This document shows positions 26,863 through 35,760 of a DNA stretch of 64,000 nt, piece by piece (position 1 is the first letter of the stretch; each line of letters begins with the position of its first letter). The stretch covers positions 1-64,000 of the forward strand of contig JANXUB010000045.1 in NCBI GenBank assembly GCA_025352105.1, in the 5' to 3' direction. The notes under the pieces were generated by a model, which was given only the letters and a program-made list of their open reading frames with translations, was not told the origin of the DNA and did not search any database. This DNA comes from Burkholderiales bacterium (GTDB lineage: Bacteria > Pseudomonadota > Gammaproteobacteria > Burkholderiales > Casimicrobiaceae). The translations under genes were made by a program, and so were the position numbers.

Positions 26863-27831
26863 ATGAGACTGACTGTCGTTCACGAGACAAAATACGAATA
26901 CGAGCATGCCGTCGAGCAGGCGCATCACATCGCGCATTTGCGCCCGCTCGCTTCGCCATCGCAGCAGCTTGTTTCGCACGCATTGACGATTGAGCCGAAG
27001 CCAGAGTCGTTGGGCTACAGCCTCGATAGCTACGGCCAACAGCGCGTTTATTTCGAATTGGCGATGCCGCACGCTGAGCTGGTGGTGACCTCTCATTCTG
27101 AAGTCATCACGCACGCATTGCCCCCCGAGCTCACGGGCAAACTGGAACGCGTCGTGGTGCCGGACAGCTTGCCGTGGGAGGCTGTCGCCGAGCATATGCA
27201 ATATTTTGCGGGGCAGGATTTTGATGCGGCGCGCGAGTTTGCACAGCCCTCGCCGCTCGCCCCGATTCACGCAACGTTTGCCACCTACGCGTCGCTCGTG
27301 AGCACGAAGTCGCAACCGATTTATGAGTTGGCCAAAGCGTTGTGTCAGCGCATCCACACTGAGTTCAAATATTCGCCAGAGGCGACCGACGTGAGCACCG
27401 AGCCGCTTGAAGCGCTCAAGCTCAAAGAGGGCGTGTGTCAGGATTTCGCCCAGGTCATGATCGCCGGGCTGCGCTCGCTGGGGCTTGCTGCGCGCTATGT
27501 GAGCGGCTATCTGCTAACGCAGCCGCCGCCCGGAAAGCCGCGACTGATCGGGGCTGATGCGTCGCATGCGTGGGTGAGCGTGTATTGCCCGAAATCAGGC
27601 TGGCTGGACTTCGATCCAACCAACAATTGCCTTGCTGGCGAGAGCCACGTGAAGCTCGCCTACGGTCGCGATTACAGCGATGTGCCGCCTCTACGCGGCA
27701 TCATTCGCGGTGGCGGTTCGCATACGCTCGATGTGGCGGTTACGGTTTCACCTGTGAGTGACGCGTCGACACCAAACCCGGCACTCCCGCAGTCGCAGAG
27801 CCAGTCGCAGTCGCAGTCCCAGACCCAGTAG
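26863..27831 (+). CDS. Transglutaminase-like family protein
   Basis: MRLTVVHETKYEYEHAVEQAHHIAHLRPL; 'GVCQDFAQVMIAGLRSLGLAARYVSGYLLTQPPPG..DASHAWVSVYCPKSGWLDFDPTNN'; C-terminal QSQSQSQSQTQ tail. Confidence 0.93.
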   Translation: MRLTVVHETKYEYEHAVEQAHHIAHLRPLASPSQQLVSHALTIEPKPESLGYSLDSYGQQRVYFELAMPHAELVVTSHSEVITHALPPELTGKLERVVVPDSLPWEAVAEHMQYFAGQDFDAAREFAQPSPLAPIHATFATYASLVSTKSQPIYELAKALCQRIHTEFKYSPEATDVSTEPLEALKLKEGVCQDFAQVMIAGLRSLGLAARYVSGYLLTQPPPGKPRLIGADASHAWVSVYCPKSGWLDFDPTNNCLAGESHVKLAYGRDYSDVPPLRGIIRGGGSHTLDVAVTVSPVSDASTPNPALPQSQSQSQSQSQTQ

Positions 27832-29056
27832 CCGTCGCAGCGGCGTTTCTAGCTGACAGGGCAGTACCCGACGGAGCGACGAAAGAGTCGCCCAGTTTTA
27901 GTTCACATCCTGGCGTGTCAAACAGCGCCGACATACCGCACACCGAGTTGAACATGCGATCCGCATCATGCGCCACACCGGGCACTTCGACCCGCGTATG
28001 GTGCAAGTTCACGCCCTGAGCCTTCGCACGCTTTTGCACATGGGCAAAGTAGTTCACCCCGCGCTCAAGCCGGTTCGCGCCCTGCGTCTCGGCCATGCAG
28101 GTTTTATCCAGCGCGGCGTGATTAGGGTCTGCATCGTTGCCGCCCGCCATGTAGATCACACGCCGCGTGAGGTAGCGCTGTTCTAGCGCGTTGTTGTCGC
28201 CCCGAACGTACGCAACCGGAGCAACCAGGCCATAGCGCCAATGGTCAAATTCACCACACCGCTCCACTGACTTTGGGCGCGTTGAATCGAAATAAACGTA
28301 CGAGGATGGATTGGCCACCACGTAGCGCACGCGCATCACATTGGTCTTGCCTGCGGCCACTTCGCTGCCGTCGGCGTAAGGTTGCAACCCAGCGGCCGTG
28401 AGCACCTGATCAGCACGACCAACGACCGCGTAGCGCTGCACAAACTGCGCACCACCCGAGTGCGCCGCCACGACAATGCGCTCCAGATTGGGGAAGCGAG
28501 TGCGGTCAGACAACAGCGCGATGACGCCGTCCAGCACCTCAAACGAGCTGATTGCAAACGGTGCCTTACCAACGTCGCCTCCGAGCCACCCCTCGCTCGT
28601 CCAGCGCGCAACATTGGGCGCGAGATCATGCCGCGCCGTGTCAGCATTGATGAGCATTTGCGGCGCGATGACGAGCGTATCAGTGAGCGCGTTGCTCACC
28701 TTAGCCGCGCGCATGCTGAGATCAAAATATTTATCAGCGTCGCGCAGCCGCCCGTGAACAACGATCACAGCGCGCTTGATGTTTGACTGCACTTTGCTCA
28801 CATCACAACTGATGTAGGCGGGCACCAGCGCTTCGCCCAGCGCCGTTTTAATTTTCAGACGATCCGGCGCAACGACCTTTACGGGGCGGCGCTGCGGTGC
28901 GGTCTCGTCCATCGCGAGCGCCTGCCCGAACCACGAGGCGGCCAGCAGCGCCAATGCTGTTGAAAACGCGCGCGATTGCCATGAGCGCATCGAGCGCGTT
29001 GAGCGCATTGAGGGCATCGAGTGCCCCATTTGCATAGTCATTAGTCCAACCTCCAA
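27740..29056 (-). CDS. Secreted alpha/beta-hydrolase-like protein
   Basis: KRAVIVVHGRLRDADKYFD, IVVAAHSGGAQFVQRY (nucleophile elbow), VPGVAHDADRMF; likely signal sequence near N-terminus. Confidence 0.75.
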   Translation of the reverse strand: MEVGLMTMQMGHSMPSMRSTRSMRSWQSRAFSTALALLAASWFGQALAMDETAPQRRPVKVVAPDRLKIKTALGEALVPAYISCDVSKVQSNIKRAVIVVHGRLRDADKYFDLSMRAAKVSNALTDTLVIAPQMLINADTARHDLAPNVARWTSEGWLGGDVGKAPFAISSFEVLDGVIALLSDRTRFPNLERIVVAAHSGGAQFVQRYAVVGRADQVLTAAGLQPYADGSEVAAGKTNVMRVRYVVANPSSYVYFDSTRPKSVERCGEFDHWRYGLVAPVAYVRGDNNALEQRYLTRRVIYMAGGNDADPNHAALDKTCMAETQGANRLERGVNYFAHVQKRAKAQGVNLHHTRVEVPGVAHDADRMFNSVCGMSALFDTPGCELKLGDSFVAPSGTALSARNAAATATGSGTATATGSATAGVPGLVSTRHSQVKP

Positions 29057-29063
29057 AAATTTT

Positions 29064-29486
29064 CTACTTACCGAAAAACGCTGCGATCTCTGTCGGCAGT
29101 CGCGTGGGACGGCTATTACCGCGATCGAGCGGGCACCATTGGGTCACCGCGCTCGCCAGTACTTTTGTGGTACCCGATTCACTTATATGAATTATCTCCG
29201 TATGGCGCGGAAAACGCATGCCGCGTGCCGTTCCTGTCCATGTTCGCGCCATGATGGCGTCCCCGAAAACCGCCTCGGCCTTATAGTCAATCTCGTGCCG
29301 AAGCGCCACCCAGACGTACTTTTCGCGCTGCGCCGCCGTCGTCAAAAAATTCCAGTGCGCGATAGCAACGTCCTGCACCCACGACAGGTAGACGACGTTG
29401 TTGACGTGGCCCAACTCATCGATGTCCGACGCCTTGATCGTGATCGTCAACTCGAAGGGCGGGATCGGAGACTCGTGCGCGTGCAT
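29064..29486 (-). CDS. Acyl-CoA thioesterase (4HBT/YbgC-like)
   Basis: FELTITIKASDIDELGHVNNVVYLSWVQDVAIAHW hotdog signature; start moved to ATG 29486. Confidence 0.88.
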   Translation of the reverse strand: MHAHESPIPPFELTITIKASDIDELGHVNNVVYLSWVQDVAIAHWNFLTTAAQREKYVWVALRHEIDYKAEAVFGDAIMARTWTGTARGMRFPRHTEIIHISESGTTKVLASAVTQWCPLDRGNSRPTRLPTEIAAFFGK

Positions 29487-29557
29487 GAATGATATTTTGC
29501 CGGGGACATCATTTCTCACAATGGCTTCATCTCGTAATCACGGTTGATCGTGGGCTA

Positions 29558-29612
29558 GATGGGGGTTTTAGTCATAAGTCGACTTATTGCTTTTCTTCCG
29601 ATTAGCCCTTTA
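29558..29612 (+). repeat. Dispersed intergenic repeat family A, copy 3
   Basis: GATGGGGGTTTTAGTCATAAGTCGACTTATTGCTTTTCTTCCGATTAGCCCTTT; shares GCTTTTCTTCC...TAGCCCT with the reverse complement of copy 1. Confidence 0.55.
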
Positions 29613-29747
29613 CTAGCTTGCGCTAAACCAAACAAGCTGTTGTGTACTGGCGATCATGATTACTGCCCGATTTTCGGCCCGCCCAACCGATGCGGTGCAA
29701 TCGAAACGCTGTCAGTGACCTTCCGCCGCCTGAGATACCATCGTTTG

Positions 29748-30305
29748 ATGCAAGACTCTGCCGTGGCGACGCCGTTCGTTCCCTCCCGCCGCGCCCTCTT
29801 CCTAGCGTTTCTGCAAATCGGTGTCAGCGCGTTCGGTGGCGCGCTGCCGTGGGGACGGCGCATTCTGGTGGAGGATCGCGAGTGGCTCGATGAGCGCGAA
29901 TTTGCCGAGATCGTCACGGTGTGTCAGGCCATTCCGGGTCCGAACATGGTCAACATGGCAGTGTTCGTCGGCACGCGCTATCACGGCATCCTCGGCGCAC
30001 TGATCGCGTTCGTCGGCATCGTCGGCGTGCCGCTGATCATGCTGCTGCTCCTCAACAGCGTCTATCACGCGTTTGCGCACCTGCCGCAAGTGCAATCGGG
30101 CATGCATGGCATGGCGGCCGTGGCGACTGCTTACATGCTCTACATGTCGATCAAAATGGGCGGGCCGTTCTGGAAACGACCGTGGGGGCTTATCTTGTGC
30201 GCTGCCTCAGCGGCGCTGGCGATATTTGCGCACTGGCATATGGCGCTTGTTCTCTTGACGTGCGGCGCGGCGGGCGTGGTGCTCTCGAAACGAGGTGATT
30301 TGTGA
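29748..30305 (+). CDS. chrA: Chromate transporter, short-chain CHR subunit 1
   Basis: ALFLAFLQIGVSAFGGALPWGRRILVEDREWLDEREFAEIVTVCQAIPGPNMVNMAVFVG. Confidence 0.88.
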   Translation: MQDSAVATPFVPSRRALFLAFLQIGVSAFGGALPWGRRILVEDREWLDEREFAEIVTVCQAIPGPNMVNMAVFVGTRYHGILGALIAFVGIVGVPLIMLLLLNSVYHAFAHLPQVQSGMHGMAAVATAYMLYMSIKMGGPFWKRPWGLILCAASAALAIFAHWHMALVLLTCGAAGVVLSKRGDL

Positions 30306-30829
30306 AAGGGAGTGATCAGCTCGTCGACATGGCGCTGCTCTACTTCTCGCTGTCGTTCCTCTGCATCGGCGGCACCATTCCGCTGGTGCCCGACATGCAC
30401 CGATTCTTCGTCGACACACGTGGCCTGATGACCACCACCGAGTTTGCGGGCTACATCGCCCTGGCGCAAGTCGCACCAGGGCCAAACATCCTCTACATCG
30501 CACTCTTCGGCTACCACGTCGCCGGGATCGCAGGCGCGCTCACAGCACTCACCGCCATCAGCTTCGCCCCGTTCGTCATGATGGTGATCACCACGCGCAT
30601 GTTCACCCGCCTGCAGCAGAACCCGTGGAGAGAAGTCGTGTTGCGCGGGCTTGCACCGGTGACGGTGGGTCTCATGTTCGCAGGCTGTATGGTGCTCACA
30701 CGCGGGTTCGCCGATTGGCGCGCCTGGGCGCTTGCGGGCGTAGCGTTCACGGTGTTCATGACGACCAAGCTGCATCCACTCTGGATGATTGGCGCGGGCG
30801 CGGTCGTCGGGGTTCTATTCGGGATGTAG
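30302..30829 (+). CDS. chrA: Chromate transporter, short-chain CHR subunit 2
   Basis: FLCIGGTIPLVPDMHRFFVDTRGLMTTTEFAGYIALAQVAPGPNILYIALFGYHVAG; GTG start overlapping the previous stop (GTGA). Confidence 0.88.
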   Translation: MKGSDQLVDMALLYFSLSFLCIGGTIPLVPDMHRFFVDTRGLMTTTEFAGYIALAQVAPGPNILYIALFGYHVAGIAGALTALTAISFAPFVMMVITTRMFTRLQQNPWREVVLRGLAPVTVGLMFAGCMVLTRGFADWRAWALAGVAFTVFMTTKLHPLWMIGAGAVVGVLFGM

Positions 30830-30873
30830 GGTGCCGACTGGGCGACAAGCGTGTCGAACCTAACGCAGCTTGA

Positions 30874-31689
30874 TCAATACCCCAACGAAGCCGCAATCAC
30901 CAACCCAGCTTCCAGCGTGAACTTGCCTGCCGCGACACCCGCCATCATCGACTCACGCGACACCTTGGCGAAGCGCTCGACTTCACCATCTTTATTCTCC
31001 GGCACGCAGTTGGTTGGAACCGTTGCCCGATACCAGTCGATACGCTCGCGAATAAACGCACCCGACGCGTAACCTCCGCCAAGATCTTCAGCTGGGCGAT
31101 GAATCTGCACCAGACCGCCATGTGTGAGACCGAAAAGCGTTTGAAGCTGCAAACCCGCCTCTTCATACGTCTCGCGCTCCAGCGCGGTTTCCACGGTGTC
31201 CACAGCGCTCACCATGCCGCCCATCAGCGTGTCCCATAGCCCCGGCTCGTTTGACTTGGTCAGCGCACGTTGCTGAATCCAGAATTGCCCGTCGGAAGTC
31301 TCGCCGACCAGATGCACTGCGCGCGTCGAGAACCCCAGAGGACGAACGGCGGCACGCTCCATCGTCCCGAGTGCGCCTCCGCGATTATCGAGCACAGATA
31401 ATTGCTCATTTCGCCAGACGTGCGTGAGCTTCAGGTCGCGCATGACCAGCGCGATGCGGGCGAGGCTCTCGGTCAGATTGCCGTCGATGCGCCAACCGTT
31501 GGCGTGCGGCTCTTTCCGCAAAACGGTCGCCCGCTGATACGAAAACGCACGTTCAATCTGTTGCAATACCAAAGGTTCTGCATCGCCAATTTCAATACCG
31601 CCCCAAGTCAACGGAACGCGTTCTCGCAACGGCGGTTGATCGGACAAAGCGCGAAGGCGAAGAACCCAGTCGGGTGTGTTTTGCATCAT
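30874..31689 (-). CDS. NUDIX hydrolase with DUF4743-type N-terminus
   Basis: NUDIX box GGMVSAVDTVETALERETYEEAGLQ. Confidence 0.88.
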   Translation of the reverse strand: MMQNTPDWVLRLRALSDQPPLRERVPLTWGGIEIGDAEPLVLQQIERAFSYQRATVLRKEPHANGWRIDGNLTESLARIALVMRDLKLTHVWRNEQLSVLDNRGGALGTMERAAVRPLGFSTRAVHLVGETSDGQFWIQQRALTKSNEPGLWDTLMGGMVSAVDTVETALERETYEEAGLQLQTLFGLTHGGLVQIHRPAEDLGGGYASGAFIRERIDWYRATVPTNCVPENKDGEVERFAKVSRESMMAGVAAGKFTLEAGLVIAASLGY

Positions 31690-31701
31690 GACGGTAAAGC
31701 C

Positions 31702-34125
31702 TCAGTGCGGTCGTTTCGGCCATTGATCATAAAGCTTCACCGGCACCGCGTCACCCCACAATTCGATCTCTGCCAACGTGCCATCATGCGCAACATTCGC
31801 ATCCGCACCGCGAACGTATCCCAGCGCAACGCAGGCATTGGCGAGTGGGCTCCAGCCGACCGACGAGATCTCCCCGACAGTTTCGCTGTTGAGCACGATG
31901 GCTTCGCCACCCCATGCGTAGGGTTCCTGAGAATCAAACACAAGCGTCACCAATTTCTTGCGCAACGGCTTGCCCTGCGTTTTGATCAACGCCGCTTTGC
32001 CGATGAATTCAGATGGTTTTTCGAGCTTCACCGAATAGCTCAAACCCGCCTCCCAAGGCGTTTCATCTGGCCCGAGCTCCGCCCCCCAGGCGCGGCGCCC
32101 TTGCTCGATGCGCAACGCGTCGAGCGCGTAGTAGCCCGCATCGCGAATGCCCATATCGGCGCCCGCCTGCATCAGCGCGAGATAAACGTGACGCGTCATT
32201 TCAACCGGCACGTACAGCTCGTAGCCCGGCCCGCCGACGTAGCTCATGCGGGCCGCGCGAACACGCGCGAAGCCAACGTCAATTTCGCGCGTTGATGAAA
32301 ATTTAAGCGCATCCGGCGACAAGTCGTCCGGGCTCACGCGGGCCATCAGCTCGCGTGATTTCGGGCCCATCACTGAGAGCACGCAGAGTTGCGCCGTGAT
32401 GTCGGTCAGTACAGCGTGCTCATCAGGCGCGATGTTGCGATTGATCCAATCGGCATCGCGAACAGTCTGCGCGGAACCGGTGACGATCATGAAATTTTCA
32501 GGGGCCAATCGGATGATGGTGAGATCGCTCTCAAAGCCACCACGCGCGTTGAGCATCGCGGTATAGACCATCTTGTCGACACCCACATCAATCTCGTTGG
32601 CGCATAGACGTTGCAGCACCTTGAGGGCATCGCGCCCTTTCAACAGTAGCTTCGAGAGGGAGGTCTGGTCGTACAGCGCGACCGCCTCACGCGTCGCGCG
32701 TTGCTCCTCAATGACCCAGAGCAGCCAGCCTGGTTTGTCGAGGCCAAACTCTGGGCGCAGGGCACTTTTTGGTTTGAAGTAATTCGCGCGTTCCCAGCCA
32801 TTCTTGCTGCCGAACTCGGCATTCTTTGCAGCGAGCAAGTCGTACAACGGTGACGTCCGTAGCGGACGCGCTGTCTCCAGTTCCTGCCTCGGCCAGCGCA
32901 TCGCGTAATGCAGCCCCAGCGTCTCTGCCGTACGATCAAACAGCGCTCTCCGATTGCCGGTAAAGCCGCCGAATCGACGAATGTCCACATCCCACAAATC
33001 ACTCGGCGCTTCACCGCCCACGATCCATTCCGCCATCAATCGGCCCGCCCCGCCCGAGTTCGCGATCCCCGCTGAATTGAATCCCGCGCAGACAAAATAA
33101 TTGCGCAGCTCAGGCGCTTCGCCAAGAATAAAATTACCGTCCGGCGTGAAACTCTCCGGCCCGTTCAACAGCATCTTGATTTCAGCGGTTTCAAGGCAGG
33201 GCGTGCGATGAATCGCGTTGGTCATCAACGGCTCAAACTGATCCCAATCTTCACCGAGGAGTTCAAACTGAAACGTGGATGGAATCGGATCGACTTTCCA
33301 CGGCTTTGCCTTGGGCTCGAAGCCGCCCATCACAAGCCCACCGACCTCTTCCTTGTAATAAATAAATCCGTCCGGGTCGCGCATGACGGGCAGCATCGGA
33401 TGCACGCCGTCAATCTTGCCTGTAACGATATAAAAATGCTCGGCTGAATACAGCGGCACATTCACACCAGCAAGCTTGCCAAACTGCCGCGCCCATTGCC
33501 CGGCGCAGTTCACCACGACCTCGCAACGCACGTCACCTTGCGCGGTGCGCACGCCGACGGCGCGACCATTTTCGGTGATCACGCCCGTCACCTCAACGTC
33601 CTCGATCATGCGCACACCGTTGTTGCGTGCACCTTTCGCCAGCGACATCGCGAGGTCAGCCGGATTTGCCTTGCCGTCACCGGGAATCCAGATCGCGCCC
33701 TGCAAATCGTCGGTACGCATCACCGGGTAGAGTTCACCCGCCTGCTGCGGCGAAATCTCCTCAACATCGACGCCAAAACTCTTCGCCAGCGCGACCTGCT
33801 TGCGCAGCACTTTCATGCGCTCTTTTGTCGCCGCCACATTCACGCTGCCGCACTGCTTCCATCCCGTCGCGAGCCCTGTTTCGGCCTCCAGCGTTGAGTA
33901 GAGCTCGATACCGTACTTGCTCATGCTCGTCATGTTGCGGTTGGGCCGCATCTGGCCTACGAGCCCTGCTGCATGCCACGTGGTGCCGCAGGTGAGTTTG
34001 CCTTGCTCCAGCAACAGCACGTCGCGCTTGCCCATTTTTGCGAGGTGGTACGCGGTCGAGCAGCCAACGATGCCGCCGCCGACGATGATGATTTCTGCGT
34101 GAGTTGGAAGATTCATTTCAGCCAT
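31702..34125 (-). CDS. FAD-dependent dimethylglycine/sarcosine dehydrogenase-like protein with GcvT C-terminal domains
   Basis: EIIIVGGGIVGCSTAYHLAKMGKRDVLLLEQ (FAD), C-terminal GcvT-like 'YDQTSLSKLLLKGRDALKVLQRLCANEID..GYELYVPVEM..GRRAWGAELGPDETPWEAGL'. Confidence 0.9.
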   Translation of the reverse strand: MAEMNLPTHAEIIIVGGGIVGCSTAYHLAKMGKRDVLLLEQGKLTCGTTWHAAGLVGQMRPNRNMTSMSKYGIELYSTLEAETGLATGWKQCGSVNVAATKERMKVLRKQVALAKSFGVDVEEISPQQAGELYPVMRTDDLQGAIWIPGDGKANPADLAMSLAKGARNNGVRMIEDVEVTGVITENGRAVGVRTAQGDVRCEVVVNCAGQWARQFGKLAGVNVPLYSAEHFYIVTGKIDGVHPMLPVMRDPDGFIYYKEEVGGLVMGGFEPKAKPWKVDPIPSTFQFELLGEDWDQFEPLMTNAIHRTPCLETAEIKMLLNGPESFTPDGNFILGEAPELRNYFVCAGFNSAGIANSGGAGRLMAEWIVGGEAPSDLWDVDIRRFGGFTGNRRALFDRTAETLGLHYAMRWPRQELETARPLRTSPLYDLLAAKNAEFGSKNGWERANYFKPKSALRPEFGLDKPGWLLWVIEEQRATREAVALYDQTSLSKLLLKGRDALKVLQRLCANEIDVGVDKMVYTAMLNARGGFESDLTIIRLAPENFMIVTGSAQTVRDADWINRNIAPDEHAVLTDITAQLCVLSVMGPKSRELMARVSPDDLSPDALKFSSTREIDVGFARVRAARMSYVGGPGYELYVPVEMTRHVYLALMQAGADMGIRDAGYYALDALRIEQGRRAWGAELGPDETPWEAGLSYSVKLEKPSEFIGKAALIKTQGKPLRKKLVTLVFDSQEPYAWGGEAIVLNSETVGEISSVGWSPLANACVALGYVRGADANVAHDGTLAEIELWGDAVPVKLYDQWPKRPH

Positions 34126-34250
34126 TTTTCCGTCTGGTGCGCATCAGATTGCGCGCCGTGGTTACGCCCAAACCACCGTCGATATTGGAAGCGCTTGGTG
34201 CGCACTTTGGTACACACCCTCCTTGTCAGCTTTTCGCTGTAACGCTTATT

Positions 34251-34318
34251 GCAATGGGGGTGCATGACTAAATCAGTATTTATCGACTTTTAGAAAAAAT
34301 TGCGCCGACCCCAAATGC
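34251..34318 (+). repeat. Dispersed intergenic repeat family A, copy 4
   Basis: GCAATGGGGGTGCATGACTAAATCAGTATTTATCGACTTTTAGAAAAAATTGCGCCGACCCCAAATGC; ends are inverted repeats. Confidence 0.65.
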
Positions 34319-34351
34319 AGACGCGCTTTCAGCGCAAAGCTACCTCTCCAT

Positions 34352-35194
34352 TCATCCCAACCGCAACGCCATCACGCCGCCCACAATCACACAGGTTCCA
34401 AGCGCTCGTCTCGGCGTAAATTTTTCTTTCAGCAACCAGCTTCCGAGCAATGCTGCGAACAAGACAGAAGCTTCGCGTAACGCTGCAACGGTCGCCACAG
34501 GCGCGCGGGTCATCGCCCACAGTGCGATGCCGTAGGAGCCGAGCGAGGCCAACGCGCCGCCCGCTGCAATCGGCCACCGCGCCTTCGCATACGGCCATGC
34601 GGCGCGACCACGTCGCGCCAGCACAATCGCCGCAAACGGCCAGCCGTCCAGCACAAACAGAGCCACAACGTATTGCAAAGCGTTGCCGGACACCCGCGCG
34701 CCCAACGCGTCCACCACCGTGTAAATCGCGATTACCACGGCATTGGCCAGCGCGAACAACGTCGCCCGCCGATTGTCGAGCGCATGACGACTGAGACCGA
34801 GCACGAGCACGCCAGCGCAGACGCCGAGCACGCCAGCCCACGCAAACGACGATAAGTGTTCGTTGACCGTGAACGCTGCCGAGACCGCCACGAGCAACGG
34901 CGCAACGCCACGCATCAACGGGTAGGTCAAGCCCATATCGCCGTACTTGTACGCACCTGACAATGCGATGTAGTACGCAATATGAATGATGACGGAGCTC
35001 AAGATGTACGGCCACGCAGCAGCGGACGGCCAGCCGACGATGAGCACCAACGGCAGCGCGATCAGCGAGCCGAGCAGATGAATGAGCGCGGTGTCAAGTG
35101 CCTTGTCGGTGCTCGATTTCACCACCACGTTCCAGCTTGCGTGCAGCAACGCACCGAACAAAACCAACGCCACGATGGGCCAGGTCAATGTCAC
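34352..35194 (-). CDS. DMT/EamA-family transporter
   Basis: Ten hydrophobic segments, 'LRGVAPLLVAVSAAFTVNEHL', 'LREASVLFAALLGSWLLKEKFTPRRALGTCVIVGGVMAL'. Confidence 0.88.
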   Translation of the reverse strand: MTLTWPIVALVLFGALLHASWNVVVKSSTDKALDTALIHLLGSLIALPLVLIVGWPSAAAWPYILSSVIIHIAYYIALSGAYKYGDMGLTYPLMRGVAPLLVAVSAAFTVNEHLSSFAWAGVLGVCAGVLVLGLSRHALDNRRATLFALANAVVIAIYTVVDALGARVSGNALQYVVALFVLDGWPFAAIVLARRGRAAWPYAKARWPIAAGGALASLGSYGIALWAMTRAPVATVAALREASVLFAALLGSWLLKEKFTPRRALGTCVIVGGVMALRLG

Positions 35195-35198
35195 CCGG

Positions 35199-35747
35199 TT
35201 ACACCTTCAACGCGCATCGTTCGGCACGCCGCATGAAGTGATTGAGCGGAGGTGTGACGAGGCCCGCAGTCTTCGCCAGATCGTCCCAGATGCGCAGACG
35301 AACCGCTGCTGCGGCGCCCGTCTGCGCAATGAAGTTTTCCGCCTCGTCCGCATTGAATATGCCGCCCTGCAGGACAAGGCTTCGCTTCGAATCTTCCGAG
35401 AGAGCAGCGTGATAATCGGAGCGCGTTGCGCAGAGATAACGCTTGGCATCCACGTGAAATTTGATTGCGTTCAACACTTCATCGGGGAACAAGCCGCGCA
35501 AAAAAGGCAGCGCGCGATATTGGTGAACATCGTCGACACCGCGCAGCGACGGCGTCTCACCAAAGTCATGCAGCAAATGCCCAAGATCATGCAGCAATGC
35601 TGCCGTCACCAGCGCGTCGTCTGCGCCCTCAGTCTCAGCCTGATGCGCCGTTTGCAGCGCGTGTTCAAGCTGCGTCACGGGTTCGCCAGAATATTGCTCG
35701 CCACCGCGTTCGGCGAACAATTGCTCAATGTCTGCGAGCGTCAGCAT
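35199..35747 (-). CDS. PhnZ-like HD-domain (diiron oxygenase family) phosphonate-associated protein
   Basis: YSGEPVTQLEHALQTAHQAETEGADDALVTAALLHDLGHLLHDFGE...KFHVDAKRYL; matches the phosphonate-operon HD family (TIGR03276-like); gene neighbours support. Confidence 0.85.
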   Translation of the reverse strand: MLTLADIEQLFAERGGEQYSGEPVTQLEHALQTAHQAETEGADDALVTAALLHDLGHLLHDFGETPSLRGVDDVHQYRALPFLRGLFPDEVLNAIKFHVDAKRYLCATRSDYHAALSEDSKRSLVLQGGIFNADEAENFIAQTGAAAAVRLRIWDDLAKTAGLVTPPLNHFMRRAERCALKV

Positions 35748-35760
35748 CGTGTGGTTTCAG

